A stretch of 64,000 nt of DNA from positions 12,104,085-12,168,084 of the forward strand of contig JBBCBC010000033.1 in NCBI GenBank assembly GCA_037126765.1. The letters are read 5' to 3'. The notes beneath the pieces were generated by a model. The model saw only the letters and a program-made list of their open reading frames with translations. It was not told the origin of the DNA and searched no databases. Positions within the stretch are counted from its first letter, which is position 1; each line of letters starts with the position of its first letter. The DNA is from Stenogyne calaminthoides (taxonomy: Eukaryota; Streptophyta; Magnoliopsida; Lamiales; Lamiaceae). The position numbers and the translations under genes were made by a program. This document shows, piece by piece, positions 1 through 10,292 of the stretch.

Positions 1-777
1 ACAAGTAATACTTTTCTATGTAAACAAGTTATATTTTTCATCTAAACAAGTTATACTTTTCTTTTAAACAAGTAATACTTTTTTATTTAAACAAGTAAAA
101 TTTTTCTATTTAAACAAGTAATATTTTTCTATTTAAATAAGTAATACTTTTCATTTAAACAAGTAATACTTTTCTATTTAAACAAGTTATACTTTTCATT
201 TAAACAAGTAATACTTTTTTTTAAACAAATAATACTTTTCTATTTAAACAAGTAATACTTTTCTATTTAAAAAAGTAATATTTTTCTATTTAAACAAGTT
301 ATATTTTTTATCTAAATAAGTTATACTTTTCTTTTAAACAAGTAATGTTTTTCTATTTAAACAAGTAATACTTTTCTATTTGAATAAGTAACATTTTTTT
401 ATTTAAATAAGTAATACTTTTCATTTAAAAAAGTAATACTTTTCTATTTAAACAAGTTATACTTTTCATCTAAACAAGTTATACTTTTCTTTTAAACAAG
501 TAATGTTTTTAAAAAAAAAATAAATAATACTTTTCTATTTAAACAAGTAATACTTTTCTATTTAAACAAGTAATATTTTTTTCTATTTAAACAAGTAATA
601 CTTTTCATTTACACAGGTAATACTTTTTATTTAAACAAGTTATACTTTTCATCTAAACAAGTTATAATTTTCTTTAAAACAAGTATCTTTTCTTTTAAAC
701 AAGTAATGTTTTTCTATTTATACAAGTAATACTTTTCTATTTAAACAAGTAATATATTTCTATTTAAACAAGTACGG
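1..777. repeat. 23-bp AT-rich minisatellite
   Basis: Tandem array of a unit close to tatttaaacaagtaatact plus tttc (23 bp), repeated more than 30 times with point changes and small indels. It begins before the window. No coding frame survives through it. It stops sharply near 777, where unrelated sequence begins. Confidence 0.93.
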
Positions 778-779
778 AA

Positions 780-1216
780 GCTAACTACAACAAAGAACGA
801 AATTGCTTTCTCAAAGCCAACTACAACAAAGAACGGAAGCTAGTGCATGGAGAACGAGTATTGCTAATGTTATGTGGGAAATGAGGCCGAGGTATAATGG
901 TGATTGAAATGAAGATGATGGGAATGAAGATGAGAATAATAATGCATTTTTTTGGAACTAATATATTTTGGAATTTTTTCTAAACAATTTGGATAATTTT
1001 TTTTATATACAAATGTGTTCCATATATATTTGCATCAATAGTTCCAGCACCGGAGTCTATGGAAATTCATGTAAATCAATAAAAAAAGTGTATTCCACAA
1101 TCCTGTCAAATCTATGAAAATCCATGTAAATCAATAAAAGTCTATGAATTTTCTAAATTCACATACTTTTTAAAGTTAAAAAAAATTCAATAAAATCTCA
1201 ATTAAATACACTCCCT
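780..1216 (+). mobile_element. probable 3' end of a PIF/Harbinger-like element
   Basis: A short + frame near 838-905 reads ASAWRTSIANVMWEMRPRYN and then stops. This resembles the Trp-Arg...Met-Trp C-terminal tail of plant PIF/Harbinger (HARBI1/ALP1-like) transposases. About 300 bp downstream the sequence ends in aaatacactccct at about 1216, like the inverted form of the GGGGGTGTATT-type terminus of Harbinger elements; a left-end terminus of that kind lies at 59,593. The rest of the transposase is not visible because the minisatellite lies immediately to the left. The assignment rests on a short motif and one terminus. Confidence 0.35.
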
Positions 1217-2786
1217 AAGTGAAGTGGAAAGAAAGAAAAAAAAAAAAGAAGAATTAAAGGCCCAAAACACAAGTCTAGCTCACAGCCCATTTCAGAAAAT
1301 TGAGGCCCATCTTGCAATTAATTTTGTTGGCCTATTTCAACTAATGCACGCCCAAGAATAGGAGAAGCAGCAAGTAGAAGTTTTGACTTGATTAAAGGAA
1401 TCAAGATCATGGACCCACCGCTCCATTCATTTTGTTAAAAGTGTTACTGGAATGATTTATTTCCCCCATTTTTTCAGCGACTTTGTGCGACCAACAGTGA
1501 TTAAAAACTGGGCAGTAGCGGCCAATTCGAAATACCAGAAACAACACGCCACAGAAACAATTTGACACGTGGCATTAGGACCACACCGCACTCCTAAATC
1601 TCGTGGTTCGATACTACTTGATCCGTATACTCTATTTTTTACTACGACGATCTCGTGCACTTGCGGGGGAGTAGCAAGATTATTTTGTTTTTGCTCGCTA
1701 AAATTCAACCAAGTCATATTTCTAACCAATTAAGAATCTAAAAAGGGTTGTTTTGCCCTCGGTATTACCTAGGGCAACTACAACGCTTGTTAAATTCCTT
1801 TTATTCGCGAGATGAAATTTAATGCTCGTTAATGCCCTAGTTATATCGAGGGTGTTGAAAGCGCTCATTTGTGCCGAGGGTTATTGGAACGCTCGTTAAG
1901 TCCCTTGTTATTAACAAGGAATGTTATGTCTCTTGTTAACGCTCTGGTTAAACAATATTTTTTTGTGTGCTATAACTAAGAACTAATTTCCTCCATGTAC
2001 CTATCAACAGAACTACCGCTACCTATCAATAGATGGATCTTAACTCTTGGAATGACTTTATCTACATTGCCCTATAATTTGGTTATAGATGGACTAGAGA
2101 TGGCACAAGGAGAAAAACTGAGTACGACCATGTGCCCCATAAAATAGGACTACGATGATGAAGAATTTAAAAAATGGGTAAAAACTTCACCACTTCCACC
2201 ACCCACGTATCGATGGATCCAAAGGTAGTTGTGGATATATGCATGTAATATCAAATGATGGATTTTGAGCCAAGTCGGGAATGCCATAATAATGTCTAGG
2301 AAATTATACAAATCCATAGCTACTGCAAATTATGCATTGGTATTTGGTAGCGAAGATACTAGACCAATACGTGTTCTTGGTCCAACTACATTGATGAAAA
2401 ATTTAGTATTGATGTAGAAGTCGAGAGTACTCTGTTATGAAGTAGCTCGTCCGATCTCCACTTGAGCTTTGAAAGTTTGGAATCAATCTATCAACTCCTT
2501 CACTTACTTTATGTTTAAATCTTAATAGTGGTTTCTTCCACCACCCTTATTCCCGAGTTCTAGAAATTTCCTCAAGATACTTATTTTGTTCTTTTAAGGC
2601 TTGTTTTTCCTCTAGTACTGTATAGTCTTATGTTTAGGTCATTAACTCCAGATTGTGTAATGGAATCTACTTCGTGTATAAGCATCTTGTAGCTGATTAT
2701 ATTTTATATACCTTTCCATTATAGATTCCACGGTTAGATGAAAAAGTAAATAAAATATGTTAGTGGGGGAAAAGATGATGATGTTT
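1217..2786. other. no gene recognised
   Basis: AT-rich sequence with only short open frames. A 90-codon - strand frame at 1457-1729 shows no recognisable domain. Between 1740 and 1960 there are degenerate GCTCGTTAA / CCCTCGTTAT-like motifs and a small palindrome (cccttgttattaacaagg), perhaps remains of a transposon end. Nothing else can be supported. Confidence 0.6.
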
Positions 2787-2912
2787 GGTGCTTAGTTTGC
2801 TTGCTTTTTTGTACAAGTCAAGACGATGTTTAGAACATGTTGCATACAAGTCATCCTAGTTTTGAATGCATCTAATAGAAATTATTTGACGACTTCTTAT
2901 TTGTTTGTATGA
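2787..2912 (-). pseudogene. type I MADS-box gene fragment (MADS domain, inverted copy)
   Basis: Read on the - strand, this gives a damaged MADS domain: RSRQIISIRCIQN, a stop codon, then DDLYATCSKHRLDLYKKASK and LST. It is the reverse complement of the N-terminal part of the MADS pseudogene at 3521. The ATG is lost and one in-frame stop (TAG) interrupts the domain. Homology to the other copy stops right after the LST codons at about 2787, so only the DNA-binding N-terminus remains. The MADS family binds CArG-box DNA; type I (M-alpha, AGL62-like) members usually act in the female gametophyte and endosperm. This copy cannot make a functional factor. Confidence 0.85.
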
Positions 2913-3650
2913 CTTTGTTTAAGTTTTGAAGAAGAAAATAGGAAAGTAATAGGAAATATGAAATACAAGTTTGTAAGAAAAACTAAGGTACTACATGCAA
3001 GAAATTGATAAAGTATTATAATTTCCTTTTTTGTGAGCATGATTTATTTATAATAAAAAGAAATCAAATATATTCTAATTTATTTAGTAGCTAGTACGAT
3101 TCATCATTCACTTTCATTTTAAAAATAATTATGTGACATAAAAATTTTATTTATATTTTCAAAAACATATATTTCGTTCAACCTTGAAAATCAGGAAACT
3201 AACAAGTCAAAATCTATGTGAGTTGTTAGTTTCATGTCATCATGACATGAAAATAAAATGTGTGCCCGAATTTCGAAGTTTGAACAAAATGTTTCTAAAA
3301 ATTTAAATCAAATAATATATGTTACATAAAAAATATCAAAGTGAAAATGAAGCATGAATCATACTACTTTCCATTATTAATATCTCATGTATTTAATAAA
3401 GGAAACATTAATAACACTTAATCATTTTCTTGCAATACCTTAGTTTTTACTTATGAACGTGTACTTCATATTCTCTATTACTTTCGTCTTTTCTAGTTTT
3501 TCTTATTCAAAATTTAAACAATGGTAAGCAAACAAACAAGAGGTCGTCAAAGAATTCCTATTAGACGCATTCAAAACAAGGATGACTTGTATGCGATATT
3601 TTTCAAACGTCGTCTTGATTTGTATAAAAAAGCAAAGTGAACTTAGCACC
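2787..3650. repeat. large imperfect palindrome (head-to-head MADS duplication)
   Basis: The left arm (2787 to about 3230) is the reverse complement of the right arm (about 3250 to 3650). The match includes the MADS-coding 5' ends at the outer edges and the shared upstream region inside. The centre lies near 3241 at a short perfect palindrome, ttcatgtcat/catgacatgaa. The arms carry many substitutions and small indels but align along nearly their whole length, with almost no spacer. The two MADS copies therefore diverge from a common centre. Confidence 0.88.
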
Positions 3651-3935
3651 TATGTGATGTCGATATTGACATCACACCATTTCTTCCACTAATAATCCTT
3701 ATTATTTTTTCATCCTACCATTGAATATGTGGTTTACAGGTACAAGAACCCTAATCAGCTACAAGATGCTTATAAAAGAGTCATAGAGTCCACTTTACGA
3801 TCTAGAATTGATGGCCTAAACAAAAGAATAGACGAGATACTAGAGGGAAAACAATCCTTAAAAGAACAAACAAATTATCATGAGAATGAAACGCAGGGTA
3901 AGGGTGGTAAGAAGAAACCCCTATTGATAGTTTAA
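3521..3935 (+). pseudogene. type I (M-alpha, AGL62-like) MADS-box pseudogene
   Basis: The frame from ATG 3521 reads MVSKQTRGRQRIPIRRIQNK, then DDLYAIFFKRRLDLYKKAK and a stop at 3638. This is a clear MADS domain (GRQ+IPI+RI-NK, FxKRRxxLYKKA). A frameshift at the KKAS-ELST position breaks it; in the shifted frame the domain continues with LST and Val-Met-Ser. A second frame (3729-3935) continues with VYRYKNPNQLQDAYKRVIES and a lysine-rich coiled region, as in the I/C-terminal part of AGL62-like proteins. No intron is needed, as is usual for type I genes. Downstream to about 4060 weak homologous sequence continues. It is the least damaged of the three local copies, yet is still broken. Confidence 0.88.
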
Positions 3936-4279
3936 ACAAGAAGCAATTGAAGAAGTGAATAGATTAGTTTCAAGCTTTCAAAGGTCAGGTGGAGATCAAA
4001 ATCGAGCAACTTCAAAATGGATCCTGGACTTCTATCCTCAAAATTTGACCAATTATAGCTAGACCATCACCATGTACACATGTGGGCCCCAACATTTTCG
4101 GTATTGATCCATAATTTGCACCATTTATGGGATTTGAACAACACCCTAGCCACTGTTATACATGTCAATTTTGACCTAGCCTAGAATCCATTCGTTTGCT
4201 ACGAAAAACGATCATCTTTTTACCCAATATTTTCTCTCATAATCCATCTTTTGTTGGTTAAAGTGTTCATAGATTATGA

Positions 4280-4352
4280 GCCTGTTTGGCTCAGCTTATA
4301 AGCTCTTTAAAACAATTTATAAGATGTTTAAAATAAGCTTAGCCAAACGACC
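4280..4352. mobile_element. short foldback MITE-like element
   Basis: About 73 bp in which cctgtttggctcagcttata near the left end is nearly the reverse complement of taagcttagccaaacgaccc at the right end. This GTTTGGC...GCTTATAAGC hairpin is a common miniature element of plant genomes. No clear target-site duplication was identified. Confidence 0.55.
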
Positions 4353-4572
4353 CTAAGCCATTCCACCATTCCTTCTTCCATCACAGCTGTTGGGAGTGAT
4401 CATATTTAAAACTTATTTTCTTCTCTATGTCGTCTCATGAACAATGGGGGTGGAAGTGGACAGTCATATAATGTTACTAGTGGTGGACGTGGGTGAAAAT
4501 TTCTACCTAATTTTTACCTCAACTATTATGTAAATTTATGTTATACATTATGTATCAATCATTTAGGATTAG

Positions 4573-4640
4573 TTATGGATTTCAAAAATAAAATCGTTCG
4601 ACTTTGAAAATTAGGAAACCACTAGTCAAATATATGATTT
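4573..4640 (+). repeat. extra copy of the MADS upstream segment
   Basis: The sequence around tcgttcgactttgaaaatta followed by ggaaaccactagtcaaa repeats the segment at about 3161-3215 (tcgttcaaccttgaaaatca), which lies in the palindrome upstream of the MADS copies. It suggests the MADS locus was duplicated several times. Confidence 0.5.
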
Positions 4641-5440
4641 TCTTAAAATGGTAATATCATGAAGAATTACATGAACATTATATAAATCTTAATCATCTTA
4701 TAATTTATTTTTGAATCACCCATCAATACAAAATGATTATATAACATTTCACATCTAATCTTAATTATTTGAATTTAAATTTTTACTTAAAAAATGGAGA
4801 AATCACAACAAATCCTCAAGTTGTGCTATATTATAATGAAAAAAGACATGAGTAAAAAGTTCTAGATAATATGCTACAATTTCATACTGGGAAAAATATT
4901 GTCGCATGATGGAAGCTTCTTTATGATTTATGTGCGTAAATATATAGTAAAAATACATTTTTCACAAAATAGAAATTTATAATTTCTTCAATATTCTAAT
5001 TATTTAACATGTTAAAAAAATTGAAGTCGGATGATTTTTGTACATAAAAGTATCAAGATAAAAAAAAAAGAGAAGTTAAGAATGCAATCAACATACCGTT
5101 CAATAAGTAATTGACTTATGGCCACCACCGCATATTGATATAAATAGCTTTGATTATGCATCACTTGTTGAAAAACGCTGCATGAGACAAGTAATATCAT
5201 ATGGTTTGTGGACAAATTACAAATAATATGTATTTAACTGATTTACATACACTCAATTCTTAGATTTGTGATATGAATTTTGATTTGTCTCATATGGTAA
5301 GATCTCACAAAAGAATTATTTTATTTGTTAAGAAGCTAATTGGATCACTTCAAACACTCTTTATGGATGTTAGCGGCACATATTAAATTGACAAAAATCT
5401 CAAATTTTAGTTACTTGGAAAAAAAATAAAATAAAATTGT

Positions 5441-5876
5441 GAATATAGTTTAATGATAGCACTCTATTTCTATTGTATTGTTTAACCGATGAGGAACGTC
5501 ACCTGATTTATAGAAGATGTGCTTCCTTTGTAAAGCATGATACTGTGATTTAATATGTGGCTTACATGTACAAGAACCCTAATCAGTCACAAGATGTTCA
5601 TAAAAGAGTTGTAGAGTCCACTACACGATCTAGAATTGATGGCTAAATAGAAAGGTAAATGAGATATTAGAGGAAAAACAAGCCTTAAAAGAACAAACTA
5701 ATTATCATGAGGAGATCGATAAAATTCAGTGGAAAGGGTGGGAAGAAGAAACCCTATTGAGAATATAGTTTACTGATAGCACTCTATTGATATTGTGTTA
5801 TTTAACCAACGAGGAACGTCACCTAATTTATAGAAGACGTGTTTCCTTTCTAAACATGATACTGTGATATATTATG
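5441..5876 (+). repeat. ~110-bp direct repeats flanking a MADS fragment
   Basis: 5441-5552 and 5761-5876 are direct copies (both start gaatatagttta/ctgatagcac and run through gaggaacgtcacct), offset by 320 bp. The second MADS C-terminal fragment lies exactly between them. The arrangement looks like an unequal-crossover or slippage duplication of this block. Confidence 0.85.
5553..5760 (+). pseudogene. MADS-box gene C-terminal fragment (third copy)
   Basis: This stretch is homologous to 3725-3925 of the better copy. It reads VAYMYKNPNQSQDVHKRVVE and STTRSRIDG and then a stop, with further stops and a frameshift in the lysine-rich tail. It lacks the MADS domain. It starts and ends at the edges of the flanking direct repeats, so it is a truncated duplicate rather than an exon of a working gene. 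Confidence 0.82.
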
Positions 5877-6167
5877 CCATATATGTCTAGTATAATGATT
5901 GTGGTCGTATAACATTAAAAAGAAATTTTAAAAGAATAATATCACGTTGATTTTTATATTTTAATATGGAAGGTGCTATGATTATATTCATTAATGACCG
6001 GGGTAAGTTGAGACAAACTGGAGAGCTTGGTTAAAAAAGAAAATTAGGTGTATATTTTTTAATTTTAAAATTAATTTTTTTAAAAGTAATATAATTCTCA
6101 TTTAATATTTATACGTAGTCAGGGTGTCATATCGACTGTCAATAGTCAGTTAATTTGAATCACCATA
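5877..6167. other. no gene recognised
   Basis: AT-rich sequence between the MADS relics and the hAT-type MITE. I see no open frame or repeat worth naming. Confidence 0.6.
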
Positions 6168-6684
6168 TCTAAAATTAGTGTTTTCAAAAATCGGTTGAAC
6201 CGCCCGGTTGAACCTGTCGAACCGCGAACCACTCATGTCACCGGTCGAATTACTCCTTAAAAACGGTTAATCCGATTTTATTATTTATTAAATAACTTTT
6301 CTTAATTTTTTTATTATTTGTTTCTAAATCTCTTTATGCAATGTTATTGTTCTTATCCTAATATCATTTTATCTCTCATAAATTCATTCACAAGTCTTCA
6401 ACTCCATTTAATCTCTTTACCGTCGTCACACACTGTGTGAAATTAATCCACACACTCTATTTTATTTATTTTAATATAAGACTTATAAGTTATAAATTAG
6501 TATAATCTTATTTTTTCATAAATAAATATTTAATTTTTAATGTAACATACAAAATATAAGAGAAATATGTATAAATTATTTTAACGGTTGAACCACCGAT
6601 TAAAAAGGTCCAACTTCTTGGACCGACAATCGACGCCCAGACCGGTTTAGTCGCCGGTTCGGTTATGAAAATACTGTCTAAAAT
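6168..6684. mobile_element. hAT-type MITE, 501 bp, with 8-bp TSD
   Basis: The element runs 6176-6676. The ends are tagtgttttcaaaaatcggt and, inverted, cagtattttcataaccgaac, followed by further ACCGG-rich inverted sequence. It is flanked by a perfect 8-bp duplication TCTAAAAT (6168-6175 and 6677-6684). The (T/C)AGTGTTTTCA ends and the 8-bp TSD fit non-autonomous hAT elements. The AT-rich interior has no coding capacity. The intact TSD suggests that this is the original insertion site. Confidence 0.85.
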
Positions 6685-6895
6685 TTAAAAGTTTAAAATT
6701 AATGACTAGCTACATGTTGCACTAAGTGTTGTATTAACAATTTTTTTGTATTGCACTAACAATTAATTTGTGTCGTACCGTCGCATTGTTATGATAAACT
6801 AGTATTGTACCCCGTGCTATCGCACAATCATTTTTATCACCTGTTCAAATATTAAAATATTATTTTATATTACTTAAACATTATAAATTTTTATA

Positions 6896-7131
6896 CTACC
6901 TCCGTCCCAAGATAATGTGCACGCTACTTTTATTATTGAGTTTTAACGAGCGAGTTGTTTATTAGTATTTGAAATGATAAAGTGACTTTTAAGGAGGGGT
7001 ATGATAGATCTACCTCTCCTCCATACTATGTCTTTTAAAAAATACTTTATCATTTTAAATACTAATAAAAAACTCGTTCGTTAAAACACGAAAAAACAGT
7101 AAACGTGCACCTTATCCCTGGACGGAGGAAG
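6896..7131. mobile_element. Stowaway MITE (Tc1/mariner), 236 bp
   Basis: The left end ctacctccgtcccaagata is mirrored by the right end ggacggaggaag, with TA on both sides (6894-6895 and 7132-7133). The arms remain complementary deep into the element (gtgcac...gagttgtttattagtattt), so the transcript would fold into a long hairpin. CTCCCTCCGTCC ends with a TA duplication define Stowaway elements, which are moved by mariner-like transposases. Confidence 0.9.
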
Positions 7132-7133
7132 TA

Positions 7134-7608
7134 TTGTCTAATTATATTACTATAATAATATAACTTTTAAACCAAAGTAATATTTTTAAAAATTATTTAA
7201 ATTTATTAATAACAATATTGATTTGTTAAAAGAAAATCGTTTACACTTCAAATCTTTAATTTTAGACATTATAATATTTTAATGTTGTTATATATCTAAG
7301 TACATATATTTTTGCAATAATTAATTTTTTTTAATGATTAAATATAATTTTTTATTTAAATTTTTATGTAATTTGCCATAATCTTTTCTATTGAACTTTA
7401 TGAAATTTACAACACTGGTAAGTATGAATTTATGCATATTTTTGATAGATTAGAGTGCAATTTATTGGACTCGTTTGTATTAAGATGACATGATTAATTA
7501 TTTATATGTATTTTGATGATATTATTCCATGCTTGATATATTTCTTATATTTTTAGTGAATTTCAGATATTTATAAAAGTTTTTTTATAAAGCCTGAGAC
7601 AGGCCAAG
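7134..7608. other. AT-rich spacer
   Basis: No gene or repeat recognised between the Stowaway element and the 5' LTR that begins at 7609. Confidence 0.6.
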
Positions 7609-9006
7609 TGAGAAGATGCAATTAAACTGGATCCACTGGAGCGAAGATAAAGAAAACGCCCAATACTATTAATTTCAGGCCCAAATTCTATTTTTATCAA
7701 ATGACTAATTAATTTGTCATGTTAGAAAGGCCAGGCCCATGATTTAAAAGCTTGTACAGCTTGTTGGTCAAGAATACACGGGGCCGACGTAGAGGAAAAA
7801 AGGCATGATCATTACCTTAATTGAAACCTAATACTACCTCCGTCACCTTCTTTAGGGTTTTTTGACTGTTTATAAGGATTTATGGGAATAGTGATTAGAA
7901 AGAGTTATTTATTAGTATTTTATGTGATAAAGTGATAAAGTGATGGGTAGTTGAGGGTAGAAAGAGTTGTTTATTAGTATTTTATGTGATAAAGTGATGT
8001 GATAAAGTGATAAAGTGTATTTCCATTTTAGGAAAGAAACCTTAAAGATTGTGACAAAAAAAATGGAAAGAAAACCTTAAAGATTGAAACGGAGGGAGTA
8101 GTATTTAAGGATTTTAGATGAGCACAGGAGGGGGCCTGGGTAGTATTACACGCAGCTATTTTGGACGGACCTATGGAGAAGAATTTGGATGCCTGCAATT
8201 ATGTTTAGTTAATATTTTTATTTCAATTTCAGGGATTTTTGAACTCATGTTTTAATTATTGTTAGTTGAATTTAGTGACGTTTGTGATATCTTTGCTCAG
8301 GATTATTTATATTATATATTTTACTTTTCTTTCATGCGTAATTATTTAATTTAGATTGATCACCTAGTTTATTTAATTATTGCATGTCTGCTAGTCCATA
8401 ATTTGTAATACGTAATTGTTATGAATCTATGACAATTGGTAGCAACTGGTAATATTTTTATCTTGCTAGGGTGATATAAATTGAATTCTTTCGAATCGAG
8501 CTTGCGTTTTCGGGAATTTGTTTGTTCTTTATCATAGTGTTTTAATGCTTTTATCGAATTAAATTTAGATCATATCTAGTCTGTTCGGCTAAAAAGACTC
8601 GTTGAAGAGCTTGTTTCAATTGAATATAATTAAGGGATAATACCGATAAATAGAAATTGTTTATTGAGGGACATTAGTCTATGAGCAAGGTAGAAACAGA
8701 TGCTACATTCAATTAAAATAGTTAGAACTGAGGGATGATTGACGTGAATAGGATTATTTTTATTAATTGATTTTATTTGTCGTTATTTGTTATTTTTGTT
8801 ATTTTATTTTTGTTTCAGTAGTATTTAGAAAATCAATCCAAAACACCCCATCTTTTTCGTGTTGCATGTTTGTCCCTATAAGTTCATACAATTGACACAT
8901 TAATTCTTTCTACGTTCCTTGTGGATCGACCCCTTACTTATCACTACTACGAGTTAGTAGGGTAGAATAGGGTATTTATTTTTATCGCACCTCGACAGTG
9001 CGGTCA
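7609..9006 (+). repeat. 5' LTR of the Athila-like element (contains a MITE)
   Basis: Starts tgagaagatgcaattaaact and ends ...gcggtca just before the primer site. It matches 11,893-12,715 over the available length, apart from the 265-bp Stowaway insertion plus duplicated TA at 7832-8100. Without the MITE the LTR is about 1.13 kb. Confidence 0.85.
7834..8098. mobile_element. Stowaway MITE inside the 5' LTR
   Basis: Ends ctacctccgtcacc and (inverted) cggagggag, flanked by TA at 7832-7833 and 8099-8100. The 3' LTR has the uninterrupted site aacctagtagtattta with a single TA (12,108-12,109). The MITE is therefore a true insertion later than the retrotransposon. Its interior contains an internal duplication around tttattagtattttatgtga and runs of gataaagt. 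It shares that core with the Stowaway at 6896. Confidence 0.92.
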
Positions 9007-9010
9007 AATT

Positions 9011-9030
9011 TTGGCGCCATTGTCGGGGAA
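9011..9030 (+). promoter_or_regulatory. primer binding site (tRNA)
   Basis: ttggcgccattgtcggggaa lies a few bases after the 5' LTR. It resembles the TGGCGCCGTTGCCGGGGA type of primer site seen in plant Athila/Tat-class gypsy elements, where a tRNA 3' end primes minus-strand DNA. Confidence 0.8.
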
Positions 9031-9270
9031 CGGTGTGAATAATTTTTGTGTTTTTTGTGTGTGATTTATGGGGGCTTATTTTTCTGAGTATTTTGGTGTC
9101 TTAGTTGTTAATTTTTCATCCCCGTAATCCCCGTTATTTCGTGTGTCGTTGCTACTTTTCTGCAATTTTGACACTGGGTCAGTATTGCAGTGAAATTTCT
9201 GCAGACCGTTTTTGTTATTTTTTTTTTTGTGTTCAGTTTCACGTGCTTCTATCTTTTTTCTTCAGGTGCC

Positions 9271-10292
9271 ATGGCTGCTCAAAAAACTTTGAAAGAACTA
9301 GCAAACCCACAGCCTGTGCAGCAATTACTTTGCATAGTTTATCCTCCCGGTGCTAATAATTTTGTGCTTAAACCTAGTTTAATCCGTTTGTTGCCTAAGT
9401 TTTGTGGTCATGTAGAAGAGGGTCCATACATACTTTGAAGGAATTCCACATGTTGTGTTATAATATGAGATCTGCGGAGGTGACCGATGAAATTATCAAA
9501 TTGAAAGTCTTTCCGTTCTCACTGAAGGACTCAACAAAGGAATGGTTTTACTATTTGCCTCCCGCAATGGTCACTAATTGGGCTCAAATGGAGCAAGTGT
9601 TCTTATAGAGGTACTTCCCAACATCTCGGGTGGCGAGTTTACGCAAAGAAATTTATGGTGCGAAGCAAGCCCAAGAGGAGACTCTCTATGAGTACTGAGA
9701 GCGATTCAAGAAGTTGGTGGCAAGTTGTCCCTAACATCAGATTTCCGAGCAACTCTTGATCCAGTACTTCTATGAAGGTTTGACCCTTGCGGGTTGTAGT
9801 TTGATAAATGTAGCAAGTGGAGGGGCCCTAGGTGATAAAACTCCAGAGCAAGCACGAGCTCTCATTGCAAACATGGCAAAAAATTCCCAACAATTTAGCC
9901 ATCGTGATGCACCATTGAATATGGTACAAGAGGTAAGTGACTCGTCCATTAATGATAAATTAATTGAGTTAATCTCTTTTGTGAGAAAACTTGTTGTAGG
10001 TGGAAAGCAAACTCAACTGGAGACCATGACACAGTTCCAAGAGGAGACTAAATTGAACATAAAGAAATTGGAATTCCAAGTGGGTCAATTAGCCACCACA
10101 GTCAACCGATTGCAGGCTCAAACTGATGAAAAATTATCATCCCAACCTGAAATTAACTCTAAAAATGTTAATGTTGTCGCAGCTAGGAGTGGAAGACAGT
10201 TGGAGGAAGTCAAAGTGTCCGTGCTTTCAACGAGAAATGAGGAGAATAAGAAACAAGTTCTAGAGAGATTGACACTAGGTTTCCCAGTGTGA
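9271..10292 (+). pseudogene. gag: gag (Ty3-gypsy, retrotransposon gag domain), broken
   Basis: ATG 9271 starts MAAQKTLKELANPQPVQ. The body is a typical plant gypsy capsid: EFHMLCYNMR, FPFSLKDSTKEWFYYLPP, RYFPTSRVASLRKEIYG, QISEQLLIQYFYEGL, GGALGDKTPEQARALIANMA. One frameshift near 9435 and in-frame stops at 9606 (TAG), about 9697 (TGA) and about 9732 (TAA) interrupt it. Each stop fits one transition from the expected Gln or Trp codon. The C-terminal third (9756-10,292) is open and helical/coiled in character. The capsid would package element RNA, but this copy cannot make it. Confidence 0.9.

Noticed and set aside
1457..1729. 90-codon - strand frame
   Set aside because: No domain, no promoter and no homologous copy in the window.
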